Source of the DNA: Gammaproteobacteria bacterium RIFCSPHIGHO2_12_FULL_39_24
Lineage (GTDB): Bacteria > Pseudomonadota > Gammaproteobacteria > Coxiellales > Coxiellaceae
Direction: 5' to 3'
NCBI GenBank assembly: GCA_001802455.1
Contig: MGXZ01000023.1
Coordinates: forward strand, 62,001-126,000
Length of the DNA stretch: 64,000 bases
Shown: one piece after another, positions 34,922-44,254 of the stretch
Numbering within the stretch: the stretch's first letter is position 1
Layout of the letters: every line of letters starts with the position of its first letter
The notes under the pieces: generated by a model
What the model saw: only the letters and a program-made list of their open reading frames with translations
Database searches by the model: none
Told to the model about the DNA's origin: nothing
Made by a program: the position numbers and the translations under genes

Positions 34922-36115
34922 ATGCGCATCAATTTGAACGAAAGCACACTCGAGAAAAAAGAACTCGATGGTATTATCGATTTGTTTACCACCAATCGAT
35001 TGACGATGGGATCAAGATGTATCGAATTTGAAAATACTTTTTCGCAATCATTCGGCGTGAAACATGCAGTCATGGTGAACTCAGGATCTTCTGCTAACTT
35101 ACTGGCTTTTTTTGCAATCGCTAATCCCATTATTAATGACCTGAAAATATTGCCCACGGTTTCTTCTGGTTCAGAAATTATTGTTCCAGCACTTACCTGG
35201 TCCACTTCCGTTTGGCCAATTATTCAAATAGGCTGCATTCCCGTTTTTGTCGACAGCAATCCAAACACGTTACAAATGGATTTAAATGCAGTTGAAGCGG
35301 CCATCACACCAAAAACAAAAGCAATCTGTGCTCCCCATATTTTAGGCAATGCAATTAATTTACAAAAACTAAAACAATTGGCAGATAAATATGGTCTCTG
35401 GTTGATTGAAGATACTTGCGAAGCACTCGGTGTTAAAAATAACGGAAAATTCGCTGGAACAGAAGGACATTTTGGAACATATAGTTTTTATTTTTCACAT
35501 CATATTACAACAATTGAAGGTGGCATGATTGTGACAAATGATGATGCCTTAGCAGATGTGGTACGTAGCATGCGCGCACACGGATGGATTCGTCACATGC
35601 ATCATGCCGAAAACTATATTAAAGAAAATCCAACGATAGATCCGCGCTTCTTATTTATTTCTACTGGATTTAACGTTCGTCCAACCGAAATTAATGCGGT
35701 GCTGGGCATTTCTCAATTAAAAAAATTAAATGCATTTAATGAAAAACGGAATGCGATAAAAACAACCTGGGATACCGCTTTTAAAAAATTGCAAGATAAC
35801 GGCACGCTCACATCAATTGAAATTACTGACGGCACAGAAGCAGCACTCTTTGGTTATCCCGTGATATGTAAAGATGAAAAATTAAAAAATGAACTTCAGT
35901 GCTATTTAGAAAAAAATGATATCGAAACACGACCTATCATTTGTGGTAATTTAACCAGACAACCTGCATTAAAATACCATCAATATCGCATTCAGGGTGA
36001 ATTAAAAGGAACTGATCATATAATGAATTGTGGTTTATATTGGGGAATTCATCCCATGATGACTTCTGATCAAATTCATTATGTCAGTAATACAGTGTTA
36101 GGATTTTTCAAATGA
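34922..36115 (+). CDS. colD: ColD-type GDP-4-keto-6-deoxymannose 3-dehydratase (PLP, His in place of Lys)
   Basis: A 397-residue DegT/DnrJ-family PLP enzyme. The usual Schiff-base lysine position (S-F-x-x-x-K) is S188-F-Y-F-S-H193, the histidine that marks 3-dehydratases ColD and RfbH rather than aminotransferases. The surrounding [10 protein letters not shown] and the RPII.GN segment closely match E. coli ColD as I recall it; length also fits ColD (about 388) and not the iron-sulfur RfbH (about 437). It removes the 3-hydroxyl of GDP-4-keto-6-deoxymannose, giving 3,6-dideoxy sugars such as colitose. Overlaps gmd by four bases, which makes that substrate. Confidence 0.87.
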   Translation: MRINLNESTLEKKELDGIIDLFTTNRLTMGSRCIEFENTFSQSFGVKHAVMVNSGSSANLLAFFAIANPIINDLKILPTVSSGSEIIVPALTWSTSVWPIIQIGCIPVFVDSNPNTLQMDLNAVEAAITPKTKAICAPHILGNAINLQKLKQLADKYGLWLIEDTCEALGVKNNGKFAGTEGHFGTYSFYFSHHITTIEGGMIVTNDDALADVVRSMRAHGWIRHMHHAENYIKENPTIDPRFLFISTGFNVRPTEINAVLGISQLKKLNAFNEKRNAIKTTWDTAFKKLQDNGTLTSIEITDGTEAALFGYPVICKDEKLKNELQCYLEKNDIETRPIICGNLTRQPALKYHQYRIQGELKGTDHIMNCGLYWGIHPMMTSDQIHYVSNTVLGFFK

Positions 36116-37158
36116 CTAAAGTAGCGCTAATTACGGGTATTACAGGACAAGATGGTTCTTATTTGGCAGAGTTACTGCTAAGCAAGGGATATATTGTTCA
36201 TGGCATTATTCGTCGATCATCTAGTTTTAATACAGGTAGAATTGCGCATTTGTTTCAAGACCCGCACACGGAAAATCCAAAATTTATTTTGCACTATGGT
36301 GATTTAATTGATGCAAGTCGTTTAAGCCAATTGATTTATGCTATTACGCCCGATGAAGTTTACAATCTAGCAGCACAAAGCCATGTTCGTGTTTCATTCG
36401 ATGAACCTGATTATACTGTTGATGTCATTGCATTAGGCACATTACGATTGCTCGAAGCCATTCGAATGGTGAATAGCAATATCAAATACTATCAAGCCTC
36501 TAGTTCAGAAATATTTGGTTTAGTGCAAGAAATTCCACAAAAAGAAACAACGCCATTTTATCCCAGAAGTCCTTATGCGTGCGCAAAAGCTTTTTCTTTT
36601 TATCAAACGCGTAATTATCGCGAATCCTATAACATGCATGCTTCCAATGGTATTTTGTTTAATCACGAAAGCCCGAGACGTGGCGAAACATTTGTAACGC
36701 GTAAAATAACGCGAGGATTAGCGCGTATTTTAGCAGGAATAGATCAGAAGATTTATTTAGGTAATTTGGATGCGAAACGAGATTGGGGATATGCAAAAGA
36801 TTATGTCGAAGCAATGTGGCTTATGTTACAACAAAAAAATCCCGATGATTACGTAATTGCGACTGGTAAAACATGGAGCGTGCAAGAATTTTTACAAAAA
36901 GCATTTGAATTAGTTGGATTGGAGTGGAAAGAGTTTGTTGAGTTTGATCCTATCTACTTACGCCCAACAGAAGTGGATTTATTAATGGGCGATGCTTCCA
37001 AAGCAAAAAAAATATTGCGGTGGGAACCTAAAACCAGTTTTGATGAATTGGTAAAATTGATGGTTGCAGCAGATTTAGAAGCAGTGGGGCTGAATATCAA
37101 CGACAAACACGCGTTATACAAAAAATTACGCAGGGAAACATGTATCAATCTTCAATAA
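36112..37158 (+). CDS. gmd: GDP-mannose 4,6-dehydratase
   Basis: A 348-residue extended SDR converting GDP-mannose to GDP-4-keto-6-deoxymannose. Motifs: [36 protein letters not shown], and the catalytic Y-A-C-A-K in [23 protein letters not shown] and [11 protein letters not shown] are hallmark Gmd segments. ATGA overlap with colD upstream and overlap with the following epimerase gene point to one operon supplying GDP-deoxy sugars. Normal length. Confidence 0.96.
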   Translation: MTKVALITGITGQDGSYLAELLLSKGYIVHGIIRRSSSFNTGRIAHLFQDPHTENPKFILHYGDLIDASRLSQLIYAITPDEVYNLAAQSHVRVSFDEPDYTVDVIALGTLRLLEAIRMVNSNIKYYQASSSEIFGLVQEIPQKETTPFYPRSPYACAKAFSFYQTRNYRESYNMHASNGILFNHESPRRGETFVTRKITRGLARILAGIDQKIYLGNLDAKRDWGYAKDYVEAMWLMLQQKNPDDYVIATGKTWSVQEFLQKAFELVGLEWKEFVEFDPIYLRPTEVDLLMGDASKAKKILRWEPKTSFDELVKLMVAADLEAVGLNINDKHALYKKLRRETCINLQ

Positions 37159-38177
37159 TTTCTACTGATTTTCATCCCGATACCCGCGCCTTTTTTAAAA
37201 ATAAAAAAGTAGCGGTAACCGGCGGTGCCGGATTTATTGGAAGTCACTTGGTTGAACAGTTACTCGAATTAAAAGCGCATCCCGTTGTGATCACGCGTCG
37301 ACAACAACCTGCTTTTTTATCAACAATTTTAGAAAAAGTAGAGTTAAAGCGCGTTGATTTATTCGATTATGCAGCAACACTAACAGCATTTAAAGGCATG
37401 GATATTGTTATCAGTTTAGCGGCAACGGTCGCGGGCTTGGCGTATAATAAAAAACATCCTGCAACGATTTATCATCAAAACACACAACTATTTCTCAACA
37501 CCATTGAAGCAGTAAAAAACGCAGATGTTTCTCATTTTTCAACTTGTAGTTCTGCTTGTGTTTATCCTCGATTTTGCACACTGCCAACACCTGAAGCGGA
37601 AGGAACAAAAGATGAGCCAGAACCAACCAACTCAGGATATGGATGGGCAAAGCGCATGCAAGAATATCTTAGTATAAAATACGCTGAAGAATTTGGCATG
37701 AAGGTTGCCATACCCAGACCTTACAATGGTTACGGCCCAAGAGATAATTTTGATACTGAAACATCGCATGTTATTCCTGCTCTAATCAAAAAAGCATTTG
37801 AAACACAATCAGATCATTTTGAAGTGTGGGGTAATGGTGAACACTCTCGTTCTTTTTTATATGTTGATGATTTTGCGCGCGGTATCTTAGAAGTCACTGC
37901 ACGATATGCCCGTAGCGATCCTATTAATATTGGTGCGGATGAAGAAATTACCATTAAAGAACTAGCACACATTGTTGCAAAAGAAGTTAGTATTGTCAGA
38001 CAAAGAGAAATTTTTCCGAAATTTAATGAACAAGGATTAACAGGGCAACCCAGAAGAAAATGCGATGTCACCAAAATTTCTCGAGAATTACAGTATCAAA
38101 CGCATGTTCAATTAGAAACGGGGTTGCGTAAAACAGTAGCGTGGTATTTTCAACATGAGATTAACAAAACGTTTTAG
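37140..38177 (+). CDS. NAD-dependent epimerase/reductase (GDP-fucose-synthase/ColC-like)
   Basis: A 345-residue extended SDR. NAD motif [10 protein letters not shown] (27-36), CSSACVYP for the catalytic Ser region, and Y-G-W-A-K. The ACxYP pattern and placement right after gmd resemble GDP-L-fucose synthase and the colitose enzyme ColC, which epimerise and reduce GDP-4-keto sugars. The RRKCDVTK segment near the end is typical of these NAD-dependent epimerases. Start ATG 37140 lies within the last codons of gmd, with AGGGA just upstream. Exact product (fucose, colitose or other) is not decided by sequence alone. Confidence 0.78.
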   Translation: MYQSSIISTDFHPDTRAFFKNKKVAVTGGAGFIGSHLVEQLLELKAHPVVITRRQQPAFLSTILEKVELKRVDLFDYAATLTAFKGMDIVISLAATVAGLAYNKKHPATIYHQNTQLFLNTIEAVKNADVSHFSTCSSACVYPRFCTLPTPEAEGTKDEPEPTNSGYGWAKRMQEYLSIKYAEEFGMKVAIPRPYNGYGPRDNFDTETSHVIPALIKKAFETQSDHFEVWGNGEHSRSFLYVDDFARGILEVTARYARSDPINIGADEEITIKELAHIVAKEVSIVRQREIFPKFNEQGLTGQPRRKCDVTKISRELQYQTHVQLETGLRKTVAWYFQHEINKTF

Positions 38178-38202
38178 AAGCCAACCAACAAAAGGAAAAA
38201 CG

Positions 38203-39468
38203 ATGAACATTGCACATAGAGAAACTTGCCGCTTGTGCGAAAGCAAAGATGTAGCGTTAGCCGTAAATTTAAATCCTATACCCTTAGCGGAAAAATATAC
38301 TCTGCAATCATCAGAAGCAAAAAATGTTCCGCTTTATCCAATCGATCTTTACATGTGCAAAACATGTAGTCATGTGCAATTGCTGGATGTGATTCATTCA
38401 GATAATTTATGGGAAAATTATACTTATCATTCTGGACAAACTAAGGGAATCTTAGATCATTTTTACGCTGTCTCTCAAGCGATCATTTCCAAATATCATC
38501 CCGATTCGGGCAGTTTAATTATCGATATCGGCAGTAATGACGGTTCTTTGCTGCGCTGTTTTAAAAATGCTGGATATCGCGTGCATGGCGTAGATCCAGC
38601 AAAAGAAATTGCAGAAAAAGCGACAGCCTCTGGGATTGAGACAACGCCATCTGTTTTGAATGCGAAAGTAGCGGAAAAAATTCGTAAAAAATATGGTGCT
38701 GCAGCTGTTGTAACCGCATTTAATGTTTTTGCCCATGCAGATGATTTGGGAGCAATGACAGATGCCATCGGTTCATTGTTGCATGAGGATGGAATATTTG
38801 TTTTTGAAGTGCAATACCTTTTAGACATTGTAGAAAAAGTATTAATTGGAACTATTTTTCATGAGCACATGTCACACCATTCTTTAAAACCGATGATTCA
38901 ATTTTTGAGTAAACACGGATTGGAGCTCATTGATGTTGAGAGAGTAACGATTCAAAAAGGGTCGATTATTGGATTTGCACAACGCAAAGGTGGTTCACGT
39001 AAAATTTCACAATCCGTGCATGATTTATTAGCGCTGGAAAAAAAGTGTGATTTAGATCAATTGAAAACCTTGCAACAATTTAATGATCGTATTGAAAAAA
39101 ATAGACAGATTGCACAAGCATTGATAAAAAATTGGAAGCAACAAAATTTAACGATTGCGGGATTCGGCGCAGCAAGAAGTGGTCCCACCTTGATGATGCA
39201 ATATGGTTTTAATGAGGTTATTCAGTACATTTTTGATGATCATCCGCAAAAAATAAATCATTATTCTCCTCCAAATGGTGTACCCGTTATTTCAACAGCC
39301 GAATTAATCAAAAGAAAACCCGATGTGGTAGTGATTCTTGCATGGATTCATGCCAAAACGATCATACTGTCTAATCAAGACTATTTAAAACTGGGTGGAA
39401 AATTTGTGGTGTGCATACCGGATGTATGTGTGATTGATCAATATTCACTGAGCAAAAATTATGGATAA
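38203..39468 (+). CDS. Zinc-binding sugar C-methyltransferase (TylCIII-like)
   Basis: About 421 residues from ATG 38203, preceded by AAAGGA; a 48-base longer start overlaps the previous gene. The N-terminal zinc-binding part has C9-x2-C12 and C52-x2-C55; the SAM-binding domain has IIDIGSNDGSLL; a C-terminal Rossmann-like domain starts near FGAARSGPTLM. This is the layout of NDP-sugar C-methyltransferases acting next to a 4-keto group, for example on mycarose precursors and, in Coxiella, virenose. With gmd and colD in the same operon it predicts a branched-chain deoxy sugar. Confidence 0.87.
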   Translation: MNIAHRETCRLCESKDVALAVNLNPIPLAEKYTLQSSEAKNVPLYPIDLYMCKTCSHVQLLDVIHSDNLWENYTYHSGQTKGILDHFYAVSQAIISKYHPDSGSLIIDIGSNDGSLLRCFKNAGYRVHGVDPAKEIAEKATASGIETTPSVLNAKVAEKIRKKYGAAAVVTAFNVFAHADDLGAMTDAIGSLLHEDGIFVFEVQYLLDIVEKVLIGTIFHEHMSHHSLKPMIQFLSKHGLELIDVERVTIQKGSIIGFAQRKGGSRKISQSVHDLLALEKKCDLDQLKTLQQFNDRIEKNRQIAQALIKNWKQQNLTIAGFGAARSGPTLMMQYGFNEVIQYIFDDHPQKINHYSPPNGVPVISTAELIKRKPDVVVILAWIHAKTIILSNQDYLKLGGKFVVCIPDVCVIDQYSLSKNYG

Positions 39469-40540
39469 GCTAAATATCGGAATGATAGGCGCAGGTTTTA
39501 TCGGTCAATTATGCCACTTAATGAATTTTATTGAAATTCCCAATTGTAAAGTGTTAGCGCTTGCAGAATTAAGACCCGAATTAAGAAAAAAAGTGGCGCA
39601 ACGTTTTGAGATTCCTCGAACGTATTCGACACATTATGAATTGCTGAAGGATTCAGAAATTGATGCGGTAGTTGTGGTGACACCGCGCGCGTTAACGGGA
39701 CCCATTGTATTAGATTGCTTAAAAGCAGGTAAGCATGTTTTGTCAGAAAAACCCATGGTGGGAAATTCTCATCTGGCCAAATTACTCTTAGAGGCTGCAG
39801 AGAAAAATAACGTAAAATATGCTGTTGGTTATATGAAACGGTTTGATGAAGGTGTTGAAGCAGCGCATAAAATTTTAAAAGATGCATTGCAAACAGGGTG
39901 GTTAGGGGAAATTATATCGGTGTCTGCGTCTTGTTATATGGGAAATTCTTATTGTAATTCCTACGGACATGTTATTACCAATGAAGATCCTAAAAATTTC
40001 TCATCGCAAACCGGATGGAATATTGCGCCTGACTGGATATCCAATGAGCATCATCAGTGTTTTGATACCTATCTTAATACCCATAGCCATGTCACTAATC
40101 TTTTAAGATATTTGTTTAATCAAACGCCTGATATAGCATTTTCAAATTTAACGGAATGTGTGGGTCAGTTAGCGGTTTTAAAGTTTGATCATTTCTATGC
40201 CACACTACAAACAGGAAAAATGTCACACAGAGGTTGGAGCGAAGAAATTAATATTATTTTTTCAGAAGGTGAAATTAAATTGCAATTGCCTCCTGCCTTG
40301 TTGCGCAATGTACCTGCTTCAGTAACAGTTTATCGCGCTGGGAAAATTCAAGAGCGAACTCACTTATGCCCAAATTGGAGCTGGTCATTTCAACGACAGG
40401 CGGCAACATTTGTAAATGATATTCTTAATGATAACCCCATGCGTAATTCCGCAGAAGAGGCATATTTGGATATTCTATTGATTGAAAAACTGTGGCGATA
40501 TGAAATAGCGCATAATATAAAAAACTATCAGGTTGCTTAG
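39461..40540 (+). CDS. Gfo/Idh/MocA-family oxidoreductase
   Basis: A 359-residue NAD(P)-dependent dehydrogenase: GMIGAGFIGQL nucleotide motif (8-18), SEKPMVG with the family EKP, and YMKRFDEG in the substrate domain. It overlaps the C-methyltransferase gene by 8 bases. A likely role is reduction of the 4-keto (or 3-keto) group after C-methylation, or oxidation of a companion sugar. Complete and of normal length. Confidence 0.83.
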   Translation: MDKLNIGMIGAGFIGQLCHLMNFIEIPNCKVLALAELRPELRKKVAQRFEIPRTYSTHYELLKDSEIDAVVVVTPRALTGPIVLDCLKAGKHVLSEKPMVGNSHLAKLLLEAAEKNNVKYAVGYMKRFDEGVEAAHKILKDALQTGWLGEIISVSASCYMGNSYCNSYGHVITNEDPKNFSSQTGWNIAPDWISNEHHQCFDTYLNTHSHVTNLLRYLFNQTPDIAFSNLTECVGQLAVLKFDHFYATLQTGKMSHRGWSEEINIIFSEGEIKLQLPPALLRNVPASVTVYRAGKIQERTHLCPNWSWSFQRQAATFVNDILNDNPMRNSAEEAYLDILLIEKLWRYEIAHNIKNYQVA

Positions 40541-40543
40541 CTT

Positions 40544-41431
40544 ATGATAAAAACAGCCGTCATTGGCGCTACCGGATTTATTGGTTCTCACTTATTTCGA
40601 CAATATCGAGCGGCTTTTTCTGATTGCATTGGAACCAGTTATTCAAAAAGTAAGGGTGGCTTGATATCATTTGATTTAAAAAATACAGATATTCATCAGT
40701 TAAAATTAATGGAAACAGACCATCAAGCCGTTATTATTTCCGCGATGTCCAATGTGAATTGGTGTGAAGCGCATCCCACTGAATCTCGTGATATTAATGT
40801 TTCTGGAACATTACGCATTATAAAAGCGCTCTCTAGAATGAATATCAAAATTATTTTTCTTTCATCAGGTTATGTTTTTAATGGTCGTACACGATCAAAA
40901 TATCAAGAGACCGAAAAAACATGTCCTATTACTGAATACGGGAAACAAAAAGCAGAGGTAGAAAAAGAAATACCCAATTTAACGAATAATTATTTGATCT
41001 GTCGTTTGAGCAAAATATATGGAACAGCATGGAAAGATAATACCTTAATAGATGAAGCGGCCTCTTCTCTTTTGCAAGGAAAAATAATCAACGCGGCTGA
41101 TGATCAATATTTCAGTCCAACGCATGTGGACGATGTTGTTTCCATGATACTTTATGCGCAACAAAAAAATATCAACGGATTAGTCAATCTTTGTAATTCA
41201 GATTCCTACTCCAGATATCACATCGTCAGTTCCTTGGCAAAAGCACTTCAGATTCCCTCTTCACAAGTAAAAAAAGTATCTTTAAATAAAATCACAGGCA
41301 TGGAAAATCGGCCTTTAAATACCAGTTTACAGAGTTCTCAATTGTTTCATCCTCTGCAATGCCAGTTCATTTCAATCGATAACGCTATTAAACAAGTAGC
41401 GCAAAATTGGACAAAGGCCGTCGTAAAATAA
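40544..41431 (+). CDS. RmlD-like NDP-4-keto-sugar reductase
   Basis: A 295-residue SDR of the RmlD/dTDP-4-dehydrorhamnose reductase type. AVIGATGFIGSHLF at the start, MSNVNWCEAHP where RmlD has TAVDKAE, SSGYVFNG for the SxDYVFDG motif, and Y-G-K-Q-K. No rmlA, B or C is visible in the window, so the substrate is probably a GDP- or UDP-linked keto sugar from this operon. Last gene of the plus-strand run; converges on an unknown minus gene with a 4-base gap. Confidence 0.82.
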   Translation: MIKTAVIGATGFIGSHLFRQYRAAFSDCIGTSYSKSKGGLISFDLKNTDIHQLKLMETDHQAVIISAMSNVNWCEAHPTESRDINVSGTLRIIKALSRMNIKIIFLSSGYVFNGRTRSKYQETEKTCPITEYGKQKAEVEKEIPNLTNNYLICRLSKIYGTAWKDNTLIDEAASSLLQGKIINAADDQYFSPTHVDDVVSMILYAQQKNINGLVNLCNSDSYSRYHIVSSLAKALQIPSSQVKKVSLNKITGMENRPLNTSLQSSQLFHPLQCQFISIDNAIKQVAQNWTKAVVK

Positions 41432-41435
41432 CATT

Positions 41436-42740
41436 TCATATACAATCTTGATAACTTTTTAACTGTGATATTTGACTACGATAATTATTTTCTGATTGCA
41501 CAGCCATCTCGATTTTCTCTTGATCATGTGGCCAAAATAATACTCGATTTCTCATCGGATAGATCATGTTATCTAAAGGACTCGGATGTATCCGCTCCCA
41601 GTATTCATCTCCCTTGATTGGATCATGAAGACTGATGGGTAAACTCTCCAGTTGAAGAGCAATCGCGAGCCCTGTTGATGTCCATGAGGCGACGAATTTA
41701 GGCTGCCATTTTTCAAAGCTTAACTCTAATGGCGTTAAAAGATCATCAAAAATAAAATTAGATATGTCTTGATGTAAACAATCAATGACCTCTTTAGGAA
41801 CGCGAGGGGTTAAGCGGATGACAACTTGAAATCCTTTATTTGTCATCCATGCAATTAATGATTCAATTGCAACAACGTGCTCATGTCTGCTTGGCGATAA
41901 GATCATGACGATGTCATTTTTATTTTTGCTTGATTCTTTATACATTCGAACAATGTGAGAATTTTTCCAAAGACGCTTTAGATAATGTTCTTCATCAACG
42001 GTAATAACATTCATACGATCAAATTTAGGAAATAAAATACTGAGCGCTAAAAGCCCATGCTGAAGAAATATCGTTCTGATTTTTGCATCAGTAGCTGCAA
42101 ATGCAGCAATATCGGGTGCTGAAAAAGCTACCTCTTGCACCCCTTTTTTCTTGATCAACTGAAAAAATTCATAGTAGTAAACATATTGGCCGATATTCAT
42201 GGCACATCCCGTCAAAAAATACGGTGCGTTAGAGGAAATTCTTTTATTAGATGATTGTTTTATTTTTTTGGAATATCCAAACGCATGATGAGCTAACGCG
42301 AGAAGTAATTTCAATACATTCATTTTACCTATTACTGCAATACCTTCTTGAGTTACCCAGTTGATTCTAAGTGGTAAATCATTCGCTCTCAACTTATATT
42401 TCTGATAAAGATACTCTTCGCTAGCTGCACCAAAACCAGCAAAGACACGCATCAACTCACCAGAAACATTATTTTTAACCTTATTTTTTCTCGTTAAATA
42501 CAACATAGAGATTATCTTACTTAATCCCAACAAAAAAATTATCCAGTCTGATATTTTGAGCTTATATGCCAATTGCATCATATAAAAAATAGTTTTCTGT
42601 CTCGGGCCCCATACAGGGGTTTGATCTAGTGCAATGGTATAAAGTATTTTCTCATTTGCGATAGACCAGTGCGGTAAATCATTTTGTGAATTCAGCTCAA
42701 AAATAAAATTAATCACTTTTTGTCTGATGGCTGAGTGCAT
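41436..42740 (-). CDS. Uncharacterised protein, possible GT-B transferase
   Basis: A 434-residue protein that I cannot assign. A hydrophobic segment near residues 59-80 (SDWIIFLLGLSKIISMLYL) is followed by alternating strands and helices. FLQHGLLALSI and VTVDEEHYLKRLW, then VMILSPSRHEH and FVASWTSTGLAIAL, resemble the Rossmann-like second half of GT-B or CDP-glycerol transferase-type proteins. It follows hisF without a gap in a minus-strand operon hisH-hisF-this gene. In known amidation systems this place is often taken by a WbpG/PseA-type amidotransferase, but no PP-loop SGGxDS motif is present here. Confidence 0.5.
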   Translation of the reverse strand: MHSAIRQKVINFIFELNSQNDLPHWSIANEKILYTIALDQTPVWGPRQKTIFYMMQLAYKLKISDWIIFLLGLSKIISMLYLTRKNKVKNNVSGELMRVFAGFGAASEEYLYQKYKLRANDLPLRINWVTQEGIAVIGKMNVLKLLLALAHHAFGYSKKIKQSSNKRISSNAPYFLTGCAMNIGQYVYYYEFFQLIKKKGVQEVAFSAPDIAAFAATDAKIRTIFLQHGLLALSILFPKFDRMNVITVDEEHYLKRLWKNSHIVRMYKESSKNKNDIVMILSPSRHEHVVAIESLIAWMTNKGFQVVIRLTPRVPKEVIDCLHQDISNFIFDDLLTPLELSFEKWQPKFVASWTSTGLAIALQLESLPISLHDPIKGDEYWERIHPSPLDNMIYPMRNRVLFWPHDQEKIEMAVQSENNYRSQISQLKSYQDCI

Positions 42741-43532
42741 TTAAAAAATCCTACACTGATTGTTTTCCCAATTTGCAAGATTAAGTCCTGCGCCCACTAT
42801 TTTTTTTCTAGCGGCGGGTAGGCCATCTCCTACAAAATTAAATAAATTCGCAGTAGCAACTGCATTGACGGAGGTTATTTGCAAACCTTCCACCAAATGC
42901 TTTTCGTTACCTGCGCCACCGGCCAAGATAAGTGGAACATGAAGACAAGAACCTAGGTTGTGCACTGTTTCAAAATCATAACCAAACCCCGTTCCATCTT
43001 TATCTATACAATTTAAATAAATTTCTCCTATATTCAGCATTTGTATATTTTGTAGATGAGAATGAAGTGGGATGGAAAGCTCTGTTGCGCCATTTTCAAT
43101 ATATACAACAGGCGTATCAACATTAATTTTGTAGTCAACCGATGCAACAATGCTTTGTGAACCATATCGATTCACTAATTGTTTTACTAAATGTTGATCC
43201 GTGTGCAAGGTTGTATTAAGAACAATTTTATCTGCGCCATGCTGAAACAATACCTCAGCATCTTTCATGTGGCGAATACCACCACCAGCAGCTACAGGTA
43301 TAAATACATCTTTTCTTATTTGTGCAATGGTTTTTGAAAATGTATTGATATTGCTATCATTCCGTGTGGCATTGAGCACAATGAGTTCGTCTAGTGAAAA
43401 TGCTATTTTTTGAAATTGGTAATTTTTTTCAAGCCAATGAATATTTCCAACGCGCTGTAATCGAAAATTTCTACTTTGCATAAAATATTCATCGTTATAG
43501 ATCAATGTAAAAATAATGCGCTTTCTAAGCAT
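42741..43532 (-). CDS. hisF: HisF-like cyclase subunit (polysaccharide-locus paralogue)
   Basis: About 263 residues, start at ATG 43532, overlapping the hisH stop by one base (TGATG). TIM-barrel HisF family: RIIFTLIYND at the start where biosynthetic HisF has RIIPCLD, AAGGGIRHMKD, ADKIVLNTT, VASVDYK and ILAGGAGNEKH. Such LPS-locus HisF/HisH pairs supply ammonia to a third enzyme that amidates a sugar, as shown for acetamidino sugars. The altered first strand suggests it is not the histidine enzyme. The partner amidotransferase is not visible in this window. Confidence 0.87.
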   Translation of the reverse strand: MLRKRIIFTLIYNDEYFMQSRNFRLQRVGNIHWLEKNYQFQKIAFSLDELIVLNATRNDSNINTFSKTIAQIRKDVFIPVAAGGGIRHMKDAEVLFQHGADKIVLNTTLHTDQHLVKQLVNRYGSQSIVASVDYKINVDTPVVYIENGATELSIPLHSHLQNIQMLNIGEIYLNCIDKDGTGFGYDFETVHNLGSCLHVPLILAGGAGNEKHLVEGLQITSVNAVATANLFNFVGDGLPAARKKIVGAGLNLANWENNQCRIF

Positions 43533-44140
43533 CAAAAATTCTCAACAAAGTTTTTAAGCAATTGTAATCCATTGGTTTGACTCAGCTCCGGATGAAATTG
43601 GACACCGGCAATATTTCCTTTTTCGTAACTCACTATAAATTCTTCTCCATAATGACAATACGCCGCGTTAATTTTTTTATCACTTTCAAGTTTAAAGCTG
43701 TGTGTAAAATAAAAATCACTTAAATTATGGATTTGACGATATAGGATTGATTCATTGGGAAATCGTATTTGATTAAACCCAACATGAGGAATTTTAACGC
43801 GATTGTTGCTGAGCTGCTTAACTTCTCCATCGATAAATCCAAGGCCATTATAAAACTGATTTTCAGTGCTTGATTTAGCCATTAATTGCATTCCAAGGCA
43901 AATGCCTAACACCGGTTTTTTATTTTCGATAATAGCAGTATGCAGTATCTTATTGAGATTCAATTTTTTGATATTTTGCATTGCTTGATGAAAAGCGCCA
44001 ACGCCAGGTAGAAATAATTTATCCGCTTGAAGGATATCGTCGGCTTTATGTGAGATGATTGATGTGATGCCAAGATAATTTAGGGCGCCAGTCAGTGAGA
44101 AAATATTTCCCATTCCATAATCAACAATAACTACTTTCAT
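43532..44140 (-). CDS. hisH: HisH-like glutamine amidotransferase (polysaccharide-locus paralogue)
   Basis: A 202-residue class I glutaminase. Catalytic nucleophile C81 in GICLGMQLM; His183 and Glu185 in FHPELSQ complete the triad. The N-terminal DYGMGNIFS and LPGVGAFHQAM are typical. It hydrolyses glutamine and passes ammonia through the HisF barrel. Divergent from legB, which suggests a link to amidino-modified legionaminic-type sugars, as in Legionella. Confidence 0.9.
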   Translation of the reverse strand: MKVVIVDYGMGNIFSLTGALNYLGITSIISHKADDILQADKLFLPGVGAFHQAMQNIKKLNLNKILHTAIIENKKPVLGICLGMQLMAKSSTENQFYNGLGFIDGEVKQLSNNRVKIPHVGFNQIRFPNESILYRQIHNLSDFYFTHSFKLESDKKINAAYCHYGEEFIVSYEKGNIAGVQFHPELSQTNGLQLLKNFVENF

Positions 44141-44166
44141 GCTGGTACCGACCTATTCGATTATCC

Positions 44167-44194
44167 TTGTGAGCGTTTTTGATCCCATTATAGA
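44167..44194 (+). promoter_or_regulatory. Possible sigma70 promoter for legB
   Basis: TTGTGA (44167-44172) and TATAGA (44189-44194) separated by 16 bases, in the 114-base gap between hisH (minus) and legB (plus). Each box matches consensus at four of six positions. AAGGA at 44243-44247 is the legB ribosome site. Confidence 0.35.
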
Positions 44195-44254
44195 TTTTTT
44201 AATCTTGTAAATAAACTGTCTTTAAATCAGAATATGCTGCAAAAGGATTTTAGT

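Noticed and set aside
34922-36115. Aminotransferase of the DegT family
   Set aside because: The Schiff-base lysine position is histidine (H193), which marks ColD-type dehydratases instead.
39528-39887. 119-residue minus-strand open frame
   Set aside because: Fully antisense to the Gfo/Idh/MocA gene at 39461; composition looks like a mirrored frame.
43532-44140. Histidine-biosynthesis operon
   Set aside because: Only hisH and hisF are present, with an altered HisF first strand, inside a glycan locus; they fit the sugar-amidation paralogues better.
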